Part shown: positions 1-11,435 of the stretch, piece after piece
Layout of the letters: each line of letters opens with the position of its first letter
Numbering within the stretch: the stretch's first letter is position 1
From: Heliocidaris tuberculata
Lineage: Eukaryota > Echinodermata > Echinoidea > Camarodonta > Echinometridae
Assembly (NCBI GenBank): GCA_025618425.1
Contig: CM046850.1
Span: 27,160,133 to 27,224,132, forward strand
DNA length: 64,000 nucleotides
Reading direction: 5' to 3'
Notes under the pieces: model-generated
Database searches by the model: none
What the model was told of the DNA's origin: nothing
Seen by the model: only the letters and a program-made list of their open reading frames with translations
Translations under genes and position numbers: made by a program

Positions 1-150
1 TATTGACACACACGGTGAATTATGGATATCTTGAAGTCATAAGACTCTTTCCAGGAATGCCAATAGGATTTCAAATTCATTGACAAATAAAACTTCAATT
101 AAGCCCTATCTAACTTGTCAAGTTACACTCTCTTAATCGTATAATTATAA

Positions 151-371
151 GCCCGCCTCACAGGCGTCATTTACTGACGTTATGACAACGTCAGTGTGTT
201 GTACGGTCTGTTGCAAGTCATGCCTGAAAGAGTGATATCGTTTAAAAAGTGATTGCAGAATGAAGGGTGCAAACAATACTTATAATAACTGGCGTATGAT
301 TTCATTGCCTTCACAGGCTTGATTAGCGCAGGTACTGACGCAAACGAAATGACGCTTCGTGTGAGCAGGGC
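151..371. repeat. Short inverted-repeat element (MITE-A), copy 1
   Basis: The ends are inverted: GCCCGCCTCACAGGCGTCAT at the left and a degenerate complement ending GTGAGCAGGGC at the right. The interior matches the element at 53549-53751 in the same orientation. There is no coding capacity. Confidence 0.5.
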
Positions 372-779
372 TTCAAAGGGATAATTCACCCTGATTACAA
401 GTTGGTTTTAAAAGAAGCAGAAAAATTAAAGAAACAGATCTGTGAAGGTTTGAGAAAATCCGATAAGAAATAAGAAAGTTATGAAGTTTTGAAGTGGTAA
501 TCTATCAGACACAAATTGGCAACTCCGTGACGTATCTTGCGAGCTCCTCTCTCATTTGCCCTGTACCCCAAAAACCAATAATTTCCGTTTTCTCTAAAGG
601 AAATATTCAATCATACATGCACCTTAAATATAGTCATTGCTTATATGTTTTTACACAAACCCTGTATGAAACAAATATATTTCTTCATCAAAAACTAAGA
701 AAATGAAAATTTATGAAATTTTCTGTATTGAGCAAATGGGAGAGGAGCTCGCAAATTCCTAATTTCAACAATGGACCTT

Positions 780-1035
780 ACACTATACCTAAATCTAACT
801 CTAACTCTAAACATAACCTAAAACCAAATACAATACTAAGCCTTATCCTACATTTTTGATGTCGCCGGATCATGTGTCGGATCACCGATATAACTTGGGA
901 CATATGATTAATATGGCCGTTGCACCCTCGTCGTTTGCATTGTGTCCGTATCATTTGCCGTTAGGGATGGAGGGGTTAAGATTAGAGATAAACTAAGCCT
1001 AATCCTAAGCCTAACCCTAAGCCTAACCCTAATAC
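780..1035. repeat. Degenerate CCTAAN-rich segment flanking a non-repeat core
   Basis: Runs such as CTAACTCTAACTCTAA and CCTAAGCCTAACCCTAA lie on both sides of a core containing GTCGCCGGATCATGTGTCGG. Similar runs occur near 17950 and 43260, again close to ggagcaNNtgtcg-like words. They are internal and degenerate, not a telomere. Confidence 0.5.
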
Positions 1036-1038
1036 GAT

Positions 1039-1507
1039 GGCCCGTATTCATAAAGGGGAACTAAGTTGAACCTGGGCCCTGTTTCATAAAACTTGTTATC
1101 AATAACAACTGCCACAAATCTATAACAAATTTGTTCTCAGCCTATCAGATGCAACTATTTCAGTAGCTAATAACTGTTACAGTAAATTGTTAATGACAAC
1201 AAGTTCTAAGAAACCGGGCCCTGGTTTAATTTAGTCCACTCATTTATGGAGGGCTAAGTGTCAAGCTCTGTATTAAATGACTGTGATACTATAACAAAAT
1301 GAATAAACGACATTAATTCAGCCATGAAATGAAAATAAGAAATTGATTTCATGTCGGCATGACATTTGTTTGTTCATTAATAGTTACAGAATTATTGTAT
1401 TTTTTTCCGGGATGAGAAGTTTGACACTTGGCGCTCCATAAATCAGTAGACGAAATCTACCCACTTAAACCTAGACTTAAAGTTAATACGCTTTTATGAA
1501 TATCGGC
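1039..1507. repeat. Foldback element interrupted by a MITE-B insertion
   Basis: The left arm (GGCCCGTATTCATAAAG… continuing to ATTTATGGAGGGCTAAGTG) is matched by the complement of 1418-1507 (…TTTATGAATATCGGC), arms of about 85 bp. The left arm is interrupted by the 148-bp element 1074-1221, so that insertion is younger. Confidence 0.55.
1074..1221. repeat. MITE-B copy 1 (GGGCCCTGTTTCATAAA ends)
   Basis: GGGCCCTGTTTCATAAAAC at the left and a degenerate complement ending GAAACCGGGCCC at the right. It is 148 bp and shares length and ends with elements at 20846, 31696, 57300 and, more loosely, 61557. Confidence 0.65.
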
Positions 1508-1559
1508 AAACGTCTTTATATGGTAGGACCAATCGTGCTTAGCACCATGTATCTATTAA

Positions 1560-1562
<3 letters not shown>

Positions 1563-1598
<36 letters not shown>

Positions 1599-1880
1599 TG
1601 AGGGGAAGAGGAAAGAGATTGAAAGCGGGGCGATTGAAGAAAGAGAAAATATGAAATAGAAAGCAAGGGTTAGAGAAAGAAAGAGTGAAAAGGTGATACA
1701 TTGAGAAGGAGGGAAGAGGGGGTTGAGAGAGGATATTAACAGGGCAAGTTGATGGATGAAGGAATAGTGACAAACAATAATAGATTTGAAGTGAATGAGT
1801 CTATATTTTAGTGAAGAGTGAGAGCGCAAGAGAGAGAAGGAAAGAGGGAGAAAGAGTATGGGGAAATTTGAAAAAAAATA
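1563..1880. repeat. (GA)n microsatellite and purine-rich tract
   Basis: A perfect GA run of about 32 bases is followed by about 280 bases that are mostly purines. Minus-strand open frames here are Leu/Ser-rich artefacts. Confidence 0.8.
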
Positions 1881-1900
1881 TATACAATAGAAGAATCCAT

Positions 1901-2196
1901 GCGACGATTGCTCCGGTGACAAATGCTCCACAAAAAGCGACAATTGCTCCGCGACATTTGCTCCGCGACATTTGCTCCGACGTCAAATGCTCCTGCGTCA
2001 ATCGCTCCGCTGACAGTTGCTCCGCCGACATTTGCTCCGCCGACAGTTGCTCCGCCGACAATTGCTCCGCATGTAGCGACAAATGCTCCCCGAACAACAT
2101 TTGCTCCGCCGACAACTGCTCCGCCAACAACTGCTCCGCCCAAAACGTGTTCCCCTGGAAGACAATTGCTCCTACGACAATCACTCTGCCGACAAT
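1901..2196 (-). repeat. 15-bp repeat array (GGAGCANNTGTCGGC type), locus 1
   Basis: Read on the minus strand, units GGAGCAATTGTCGGC and variants follow each other at about 15-bp spacing. The central half (…TCGCTACATGCGGAGC… to …TCGCTTTTTG…) matches 5700-5890 of the plus strand unit by unit, so this is an inverted copy of a longer element rather than an independent expansion. Open frames in all directions follow from a period divisible by three. Confidence 0.8.
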
Positions 2197-2353
2197 ATTT
2201 CTTTCATAGTCGATTTTCTTTGTTTTATTGTTGTTATTGTTGTTGTGTTTTTAAGTTAACTTAAAGTTCAGTTTTACCTAAGGCAGGTTAATGTTAACTG
2301 CAAAAAGTTTGGGATTCATTCGAGTATTTCCACAACATTACTCTGAGTACACC

Positions 2354-2731
2354 TTAAAGATTAAGTTGAGTTATGGTCATGCATGAGATTGAATTGTGAA
2401 AGAAACTGTCTCAAAGCAATTGGGAAAGGTTGATTATGGGTAAGGTTGATTATATAGCACATAAGAATTGGTGTATGCTGTAAAGTTTTGGAATCACCAA
2501 AATGATAGGAAATTGACTCAATCCTGCTGAGAGTCACATGCACTGCACATGTATATGGACTACACACAAATGTTCGGCCCCTAACATTTCAGCTGTTTCT
2601 TGTTATATTTTGAATGTGAGAGCATTTGAAGAGCAATCCTTTTCAGGGGACATTTCTACTATGATAATCTTCCAAACTAAAATAAAAAGAATGAGAAAGC
2701 TCACACGTTATTTTTTACCTTTTCCAGAACT
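2354..2731 (+). repeat. Dispersed repeat R1, copy 1 (uninterrupted)
   Basis: About 378 bp, starting TTAAAGATTAAGTTGAG and ending TTTTTACCTTTTCCAGAAC. Four further copies, complete or partial, occur in the window. It has no coding capacity. Confidence 0.75.
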
Positions 2732-2895
2732 CGAACGGGTCTAAGTTTCAAATTACGATAGGCGTGTGACAGTGTTGTAGTCAAGGCCCAAACCCACAAG
2801 GCCAAGGCCAAGGCTTGAACCGTCAATGCCAAGGCCAAGGCATGCAAAATTATTTTGTTAACATGGAAGGCAATGCATGGATATGCCCCTATGTA

Positions 2896-3249
2896 CATTT
2901 CAGACTTGCTGACCCCTTATAATCCTCGAACTAATTTGCGATCTGCAGGTATATCTGCTTGAGAGTCCTCTAACACGCTCTCTTCTAGGTGATCAATCAT
3001 TTACTGCTTGTGCATCGAGGTTGTGGAACGGTCTTCTCCAAATTCTTCGCTCCTGTGACCAGCTATCCACTTTCAGAACTCAACTCAAGACATACCTATT
3101 TCAGATTGCTTACAACTAGTCATACATTCTCGTCTTTCCCAGTTAGAATCATGAACAGACATTTGGTAGTTTTTCAGTCTCAACAGCACCTTTGATTAGG
3201 CAACTAGATATTGGCGCTTTATAAATACCCCTGATTGGATTGGATTGGA
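2896..3249 (+). mobile_element. Non-LTR retrotransposon (CR1/L2-like) 3' end
   Basis: With one frame change it translates to YNPRTNLRSA… then ACASRLWNGLLQILR… and FRTQLKTYLFQIAYN followed by a stop. This is the C-terminal signature of CR1/L2-type reverse transcriptases. The tail ends in short ATTGG repeats (3233-3249), typical of LINE 3' ends. Confidence 0.7.
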
Positions 3250-3302
3250 AAAGGCCAAGGCATTGTAAAAAATATGCTTTAAGGCGCCTGAAGGCCAGGG
3301 CC

Positions 3303-3746
3303 GAAAGGATTGCTCTTCAAATGTCCTTATAATATTAGAAATATGACAAGAAATATTCATGAACATTCATGTCAGATTTGTGTGTGGTCCCATACTCAGG
3401 CGCGCCGGAAGCAGTTTGGGATGGGGGGGGGGGGGGGGGGGCAAACATTCAAGGGGGCTCACCTTCAAGGGCTCATACTCTTTTTTTATTTGAATGGAAT
3501 AACATTTGCGATGTGATTCAATTCAGGTTTTATTTTTTTTAATTTTCTTTTTGGTTCCCCCTCCAATTTTACTCCTTTACTAATGATTTTTTTTTTATGG
3601 GGGGGGGGGGCTTTTTTTTTTGGGGGGGGGGGCGAAATTGCATTTTGCCCCCCACTTTTTCGTTTGGGGGCGACTGCCCCCCTGCCCCCCCCCCCCCCCC
3701 ACTTCCGGCGCCTATGCCCATACTCGTTTCTGTGTGCAGTGCAAGT
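3303..3746 (-). repeat. Dispersed repeat R1, copy 5 (partial, split by an hAT-like element)
   Basis: 3303-3396 and 3725-3746 match the complement of the 3' half of R1 and are contiguous once 3397-3716 and one copy of its 8-bp duplication are removed. Confidence 0.65.
3397..3716. mobile_element. hAT-like MITE (G/C-run family), 320 bp, 8-bp target duplication
   Basis: The ends are inverted (CAGGCGCGCCGGAAG…CTTCCGGCGCCTATG), with CA…TG termini and the duplication cccatact at 3389-3396 and 3717-3724. The interior has long G and C runs. The same family lies reversed at 15361-15835. Confidence 0.75.
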
Positions 3747-3829
3747 GCCTTAGGGGGAACGTGGGCAAATTTATAAATTCGATATTCCCAAAATATCACA
3801 CTAGACACTAGTTTAGTTTACATACATGT

Positions 3830-4260
3830 AATCTAATTTTCCCAAGTGCTTGGAAACAGTTTCTTTAGAACTGTAATCGGATGACCAGAACTCCAATTTA
3901 TCTTTAAGTTTGATTGGAATCGAGATAACAAGAAGATAAACCGAGTAGAAAATGATATTAGGATCACGAAAAATACAGTTTGTAGAAGAATTAGTTGAAA
4001 AAAGATGAAAATAATAGAAATAAAAAAATGATGAAAGCAGTTCTTTCAGAAGAAGATGGTAACTTAATGATATAACATAATTATTTGCATCATGGAAATC
4101 GTTTGATTGAATATGTGATGTGATTTCTGATTTTTTGTATTTGAAATTTATGTACGTGATTTTTAGAAAGAATACAGAATATGAATAACGCCGTTATTGT
4201 TATTATCTTTATGGTATAGTTCTGAACCTATCCGCTTATTCCAATGTTCACAAAATTTTA
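3830..4260. other. AT-rich intergenic stretch, nothing recognised
   Basis: No open frame of note, no repeat shared with the rest of the window and no RNA-gene signal was seen. Confidence 0.5.
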
Positions 4261-4280
4261 TTACTCGGAGGGGGTGGGGG

Positions 4281-4620
4281 GGGGGGGAGTATGTCTCATT
4301 GAGGCCTATACGGCATCCGCGTCCATGACTTTCTGAAAAGCACCCTAACCGAGGATTTAAGTCGAAAGGTTTTTTTAACGGAGTTTTTGATACCCTATGC
4401 AGGGAAACCTGCGAATATTTTCTGATTTTTAGATCCTTAACAGGGATTCTTCAAGATCTTGCACAGTATCGTACACCCTATTCGAGGATTGATTCTTCTT
4501 TCCTGTTTTTGATACCCTAAACGAGGTCCCCGTGGTGAAAACCCCGGGGTGAAAACACAACCCTTTTTACTCGTTTTCATGGACGCAGATGCCGTACAGG
4601 CCTCAATGAGACATACCCCC
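4281..4620. repeat. MITE-C copy 1 (inverted ends with TCTCATTGAGGCC)
   Basis: The left end GTATGTCTCATTGAGGCC…GCGTCCATGA is matched by the complement of the right end (TCATGGACGC…GGCCTCAATGAGACATAC), arms of about 42 bp. The interior repeats short phrases such as GATACCCTA and AGGATT. Confidence 0.7.
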
Positions 4621-5289
4621 TGGCTTAATAGGAATTTGATGTTAGTTCAGCATAATCGGCCAATGGCTCGGGCTCCTTGTTGTCAGCAAGTCCTTGAAAA
4701 CAAAGTATTCGAATAAGAGGGGGTGTTTTACACACAAATAGTAATGCTACTTACACGTAATTAAAGGAAAGAAACCTAATAAAAGAAAACGGACTGAAAA
4801 TGACTGGAAACACTATTCTAAGCAAGATTGTAATTATACTTCATTAGGTTACAATTTCATGAAAGAAATATAGAGAGGGGGAGTAGAGAAGAAGTGAGGA
4901 GAATAAAAGAAGACTAATAGCATGAGAGGAAGGAAAAGAGGTAGGAAGACAATTTAGAAGAGGGTGTACAAAGAATATGAGGAGAAGGAGAGAGAGGGAG
5001 AAGGGGGAGGGAGGGAAATTCAATAATAGAAAGGGAGGAGATATTTTACAGACAACATGGACAAATTAAATGATGCAGGCGTTAACATCCATAGGAATAA
5101 CGGCTCTAATCATGCTTATCTCACAAGACTACAGGTCACACTATGATATTATTATTTTTAAAAAGTAAAGATCGAAAATTAGAGAAAGAGCTTGACATGC
5201 AATGACGAACGTCTTTTTTTCTCTAAAAAATGCTCGTTCTTGGAGTTTAGAGCTTTGGATCAGCCAATGAGCAAATGTTTTCCAAGAAA
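4621..5289. other. Intergenic stretch with purine-rich segment, no gene seen
   Basis: 4870-5045 is purine-rich (GGAGAA/GAGG). The remainder is ordinary AT-rich sequence with no recognised feature. Confidence 0.5.
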
Positions 5290-5925
5290 CAGATTTTGAG
5301 TGGAGCAATTTTCTTTCGGCGGAGCAATTGTATTAGGAACAATAACTTTGTTTTTAATGAAACACTTCAGTTGGGGAGGAGCAATTATCGTAGGGGCAAT
5401 TGTCTTCCGTGGATCACATTTTTGGGTGAGCAATTGTCGGCGGAGCAATAATTGTAGGAGCATCTGTCTTCCATGGGGCACTTTTTGGGCGGAGCAATTG
5501 TCGGCGGAGCAATTGTCGGCGGAGCAAATGTCGTAGGAGCATTTGTCTTCTATGGGACACTTTTTGGATCGGAGCAATTGTCGGCGGAGCAATTGTCGTA
5601 GGAGCATTTGTCTTCTATGGACACTTTTTGGGCGGAGCAAAATGTCGGATCGGAGCAATTGTCGGCGGAGCAATTGTCGGCGAAGCAAATGTCGACGGAG
5701 CATTTGTCGGCGGAGCATTTGTCGCTACATGCGGAGCAATTGTCGGCGGAGCAACTGTCGGCGGAGCAAGTGTCGGCGGAGCAACTGTCGGCGGAGCGAT
5801 TGACGCAGGAGCATTTGACGTCGGAGCAAATGTCGCGGAGCAAATGTCGCGGAGCAATTGTCGCTTTTTGAGGAGCATCTGTCACCGGAGCAATTGCCGC
5901 CATGTGTCGGGTCACCACAATGGAA
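5290..5925 (+). repeat. 15-bp repeat array (GGAGCANNTGTCGGC type), locus 2
   Basis: More than 30 units of about 15 bp. The variable positions are mainly the two bases inside CANNTG (CAATTG, CAACTG, CAAATG, CATTTG, CATCTG, CAAGTG). A higher-order phrase, …GGAGCATTTGTCTTCTATGG… plus CACTTTTTGGG, recurs about every 75-80 bp at 5451-5640. It is inverted relative to the array at 1901-2196. Confidence 0.85.
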
Positions 5926-6219
5926 AGGTGAAATCATTAAGCCGAATCTTATGTGGATAGGCAGAGGTGAATCCGGTTTGACGGAGAAAAGAGTGTGGGA
6001 AAATGATCGAAAATCGTCACCTTGAAGTTGTACATACATAATGGACAGCACCTAACGTTCTTCTCAAACCTTGTTCCCTGACCGAAACTTGTTTTCGAGC
6101 ACAGGTTCTAAGTTGACACTTTAACAAACAAAACAAAAAACACCCCAAAACCAAAATGCTGAGTGAAGCGGCAGCATAATCCTTTTTTCCAATGCAAAGG
6201 TCTACGGGGGTACTGTATC

Positions 6220-6912
6220 CAGGGGCGTCGCTAGAACATTTTGCATTTGGGGGGGGGGGGGTGTGACACCCAAATTTGCCGACAAAAATACTGCACCCTA
6301 ATCTAACCCCCCCCAAAAAAAATAATAAAAGGAAATCATAGATGTAGAGATCTTGATCATACAGGCCCATTTTCGCAAAGAGGGGGCTGACACCTCTTGC
6401 CTGAATATCAACTTTTCAATTTCTAAATTTTTGCGAGCGAGCGAAGCGAGCGAGAAAATCATGTTAATTTTTTCGTAGTGAAAATTTACAGAAGTTACAT
6501 AATTATCTGGGAACCTTGCTGCCCAAATATGTGGATATTCTGGTACCTCACTTCGCTGCCCGAATATGAAGTGGTGGTTGATCGAATATGGAAACTTTGG
6601 AAATCCTCGGGGGGGGGGGGGGGGGGGGGCTGCAGCCTATTGCCGAAGGGAGACGCCTTTTGCTCGAATATTAATTTTTATGTAGTGTTTTTGCGTGCAA
6701 GCGAAGCGAGCGAGCAAAAAAAAAAATGGCCAGTTTTTCCTTCTTTTTCTTTCCTTCTTTTATTTCTGTTTTTGTTTTCATTTCCTTTCTTCTCCTTTCT
6801 CTTTTCTCCTTTTCCCTTTCCTCTTCCCTCTCCCTTTTTCCCCCTCCTTTTGTTTTGCCGACAGATATTTTGAGTGGGGGTGGGGACACCCCCTCCTCTA
6901 GCGACGCCCCTG
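6220..6912. mobile_element. hAT-like MITE, 693 bp, 8-bp target duplication actgtatc
   Basis: Inverted ends CAGGGGCGTCGCTAGA…TCTAGCGACGCCCCTG; the duplication actgtatc is at 6212-6219 and 6913-6920. The interior includes G runs and two GCGAGCGAAGCGAGCG-like phrases. Pyrimidine-rich open frames inside are artefacts. Confidence 0.8.
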
Positions 6913-6920
6913 ACTGTATC

Positions 6921-7784
6921 TAGTCTTACAGTTCAGACCCGGTGTTATACGTTACGACTTACAAAGTTTTGTGCCTTTAACTAAAGAGATACGATCGTAC
7001 ACAGTATACAGTATGCTCACTTTAATAAACTAACCGGGAACCGCCAAAGTTTTTTTTCTTCTGTAAATGGAGTAGAAACATGATTTTAAAAAAAATAATA
7101 AGGGAAGGGGTTTACAAAAACAAGTACACTGGAATACTATACATGTATGTAAGGTATGATATCACGTGACCAACTAATCAATGGAAGGGAAATCCCCGAA
7201 TTGTCCAGAGGCGTACATTTCTTTTTTTTTTTTTTTGTATTTATGTTTTTATTACACAATCTCAAGGTCAAATTAGTATATTTACAATCATTCAAATTGA
7301 AAGGTACATACATGTAATTACAGACAATTACAAAATTTACAAAAGATTAACATGATGGGGGGGGGGGGGGAGGAAAGAGGTGGCAGAAAAAAAAATATAT
7401 TACTAAAAATAATCTGTACGAATGCAAACTGAAAGTAAAACATGAAATGGGGTTGATATAGGCACATGTATTGGAAATAGTTTACATAAGATTTCAAATA
7501 TGGTGTTCCAACAGCACTATGTAAAATGACTGCTTGAATCAACTATCTCATCAGTAAATTTCTTTTCAATATTAAGTTTCATATCTACATACAAACATTG
7601 TTTTAAAGAAGATTGGATGTAGTCTTATCATTGTAGTAAGGTTATTAAATTTCAAATTTTCATTTTGTGAAATGAAGAGGCAACTTATTTCTTTTTTTTT
7701 TTTGCCAAATAATATTCGGTTTCTTTTTGTTTCAGAACAAGTGATTTATATGCAGTAATGGATGGTGCACTATTTTGGAATTTA

Positions 7785-7826
<42 letters not shown>

Positions 7827-7842
7827 CATATATATATATATA
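6921..7842. other. AT-rich intergenic stretch with homopolymers and (TA)n
   Basis: No gene signal. It holds a 12-base G run near 7358 and a TA microsatellite from about 7790 that forms the target of the next element. Confidence 0.5.
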
Positions 7843-9132
7843 CAGTGTGTCCCAGAAAAAACGAAACCGAGATTGATCGATGTATAATCATATCTTAATC
7901 ACAGTTATGATTAATAAGTGGCACATATTTGTAAAGCTTAGAGTCTCTTCTTTCCTGCGATACCACTCATATGATACATATTTCACGCATGAGTGAATAA
8001 TAACAATGTGAAGTTGGGATGTCAAAAATTCATTTGGCCAACGATGTTTGAATTTTAAAAAGATAATCACATGTCTAAAAAATTCATTTTCCGCCCTTTC
8101 GTTTGACACCTTAATATTGAAAAATGACCAACGGATGACAGAGATAACTTGAATTGAAATATTGATTGCATTTCGATGATTTTTAAAAATGCTTTGTTCC
8201 ATAACTCCGCATCGGTTTTCCGCATGAATGGAGGCGGAGAAAGTCATGGGTGGTCTAAAAGCTTTCGAGTAGAAACCAATACTATCCCACCCTCCTTATC
8301 CTCATTGCCTATTATTACCACCACCTCCCCCCCCCCCCCCCAATCATGCCAATCTCTCCCGGAACCTCAAACCCTACACTCCCTCAAGTTCCCCCTCTCT
8401 TTCCCTCTCCCACTTTACGTGTGGAGTGTGTGTGTGTGTGTGTGGTTGTGCGTGTGTGAATGTGTGTTAGAAAGAGAGAGAGAGAGAGAGAGGATGTTTG
8501 TGTATGGTCTAATAATCTTTAGTTAGATTTAAGCAAACACCATTGCATAATCGTTTAACTTGCATGATCAAAACCTATCCCTCCCTCACTCATTTCCACT
8601 TCCATCCCTACACCACTCGGAACACTAAAAACTCTTCATCCCTCATGTACACTTCCATTCTTTCCCTCCGTATATTTGACGATCAACCACGCATGCAGTC
8701 TTTTGTCTTCTTTGTTCACTGCTACGGCAGGCAGCGAGTATAAACGAATTCATTTAATAAATCATTGAAATGCAAGCATCACTTTAAACAAACAGAACTT
8801 ACTCATTCCTGGCTCATTTTTATCCATTGAGGTGTCATATATTTAAGAGAAGAAATTTATCTATTAAGGAGTATTAATTTCATATTGCAATGATAAAAAT
8901 GTTTTCTAATATATTACTTGGAATTCGAGGTATCGTTGTGCAGTGGACTTTTTGGAAGCCCTGCTTCATATTGTTCTCATTAACTCATGCGTGAAGCATG
9001 TGTCATATAAGTAGTACCTGATGAAAGAAGAGCGTGTAAGCTTTTAAAAATATGTATTGATTATTGATCATAATTATGATTAAAATATAATAATTCATCG
9101 ATACATCTCGGTTTCGTTTTTTCTGGGACACA

Positions 9133-9135
<3 letters not shown>
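7843..9135. mobile_element. Non-autonomous Tc1/mariner-like element, 1293 bp
   Basis: The termini CAGTGTGTCCCAGAAAAAA and its complement sit between TA dinucleotides, and inverted similarity extends about 150 bp inward (7843-8000 against 8980-9135). No transposase frame is visible. Because it sits in a TA microsatellite the TA duplication is not diagnostic. Confidence 0.65.
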
Positions 9136-9163
<28 letters not shown>

Positions 9164-9166
<3 letters not shown>

Positions 9167-9920
9167 CTTTAACAAAAGGAACAAATAAGATACAAATCTA
9201 TCCGTACAGGTACCAAATATTTTGTCACAATTTGCCAAATTGAAACTTGGGTCATGTTTTTTTAATATTACACTCAGCAAATATTGCCATATTGGAATAA
9301 CTTTATCACATTTACAAATTTATGGATAATCGTTTCTTCACAAATCTGGTACTATGAATTCAACCATAGAAAACTGAACAAACTGACAAGTCCTTATTCA
9401 CTTTGCAAAATAAACACTTAAAGAGATATTGGAGTACTGGTTAAAGGGCGCTTCACAGAGTAAAACTATGATTCAAAGTATCTAGATATATCAACATTCA
9501 GTATCTGATGCTTAGACAGCATAATAACTCATATCTCACCAGTAGACAGTCAATTTAGATGAGAAATTCAGTTTCGAATGTGACAAAATAACGGATAATT
9601 TTTTTAATCAAAAAATTTGTCGTTAGAATCCTCGAATAGGCCGTGTACAATACTATGCAAGATTTAAAAAATCACGGGTTTCCCTGAATAGGATATCAAA
9701 AACCTCAGAGGGAGCTAAAAATAGTCCGTTATTTTTTGACGTGGGGCGACGTCAAAAAGTCGAAAATTTTCAAAATGAAATTATAAATATACGAGACACG
9801 CTTTCGGGGTGAATAAGGCTCATTTTATTAGTTAAATAAAAGGAACTTTCACATGAAATACAAACCAAGTAAAAACAAACTGGGGAATTTTTGCGAAACT
9901 CCCAGTACTCTAGTATATCT
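9164..9920. other. Intergenic stretch with a MITE-C-like fragment
   Basis: 9625-9720 resembles the interior of MITE-C in reverse (tcctcgaatagg…gtgtacaatact…). The rest is AT-rich with no recognised feature. Confidence 0.4.
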
Positions 9921-11399
9921 TTAAAGTCAAAGTTGAGTTCTGGTCATGCGATTGCATTGTGAAAGAAACTGTATAGCAGCAATTGGAAAAAGGTTGATTA
10001 TGTATAGTAAATTAGAATTGGTGGATGTGCTGTGAGGATTTTGTGATGATGATGCAAGGTTTTTTTAATTCCATTTCATTTCCAAATACAAAACAAGATG
10101 ATTTACAAAGTACAAAATCATGAAATGAAAAAGGAACCTACTGGAAAGCACAGCTTGTTTGTGTAGGTTCCCAAGAATAAATATAACATTAGCATAATTA
10201 TCTTTTATAACATGGAAGATTGGAAGTGAAATAAATATTTGAAAAAGATATATATATATTGGCATATCTCTCATAACAACTTAATTAAAAAGTCGTGAAT
10301 CCTGTATCAATAATATTGAAAATTTTCATAGCAAGATGCTGTACACTAAAGAACAAATGACAAGACAGGACTCAGAGGACAAGAAACTGACAAGATAATA
10401 CAAGACAGAACAGGACAAGACATGATAGGGTAAAACCAGGATGGGACAACACAGGACAAAACACGACACAGAAAGAAAGAAAAAGAGAAGAAAGGGGGAA
10501 TGAAGGGGAAAAAAAGACAAACAAAAAGTCAAGAAAAACAAGAAACTGACAAGATAATACAAGACAGAACAGGACAAAACCAGGACAGGAAAACACAGGA
10601 CAAAACAAGACAAAGAAAGAAAGAAAAAGGGGAAAGAAAGAAAGAAAAAAAAGACAAGCAACAATAAAAAAAAAAAACGACAGAACAAAGACAAAACTGC
10701 ACTAGAAAAAAAGAAGAAGAGAGAGTGACTTTAACTCATAGATGAACTGTACTTTTGAAGTAAAAGTTTTTTTAACCCTCTCCTGAAACTAAAATGTGTG
10801 GCCTTATTTCTGATTGGATCTGGAAGAGAGTTCCAGAGTTTTGACCCAGTAAATATAAACATTTTATTTGAAATCAATGTTCTCGTTCTTGGTAGATGAA
10901 AAAGCCGGGCAGACCTAGTAGGGTAATGATGAATATTGAGATTCTTTGAAAATATTGAAAAAGATATATTGGGCAGTTCGTTTCTATCTAAATTATACAT
11001 AAATATTCCAAGATTCTAACTATATAAATCGCTTATCTTTAGTATGTTATTTTTATGAAAGAGTACATCGGTGTGCGCTCGGTATTCCGAATGACATATA
11101 ACACGCAGCACTTTTTTCTGTAAAAGTAAAACTCTATTTAATTGATAGTCGGCACAACTGCCCCATGCTACTATACCATAGTTTAAATGTGGAAGGATCA
11201 GTGTGGAATACAGATTTAAAAGTATCCGAGTTGGGAAGTAAAATTTGACCTTGTTTATTATACCAATATTTCTAGAAACGACTTTACAAATGTTATCTAT
11301 GTGATCTTTCCATGATAGCTTGAATCACCCAAACAGGTAGAAACTGACTCATTATTGTTAACAGTCACATGTCCTGTACACAGAAATAGGTATACGGGA

Positions 11400-11435
<36 letters not shown>

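Noticed and set aside
780..1035. Telomere
   Set aside because: The CCTAAN runs are short, degenerate and surrounded by ordinary sequence on both sides.
1901..2196. CRISPR array
   Set aside because: No conserved repeat of 23-47 bp alternating with unique spacers; the whole locus is a 15-bp tandem repeat in eukaryotic DNA.
5260..5960. Overlapping open frames of 78-152 codons on both strands (EQLSA, NCSAD and GGAIV type repeats)
   Set aside because: They follow from a 15-bp repeat whose period is a multiple of three. No start context, splice signals or non-repeat coding sequence support a protein.
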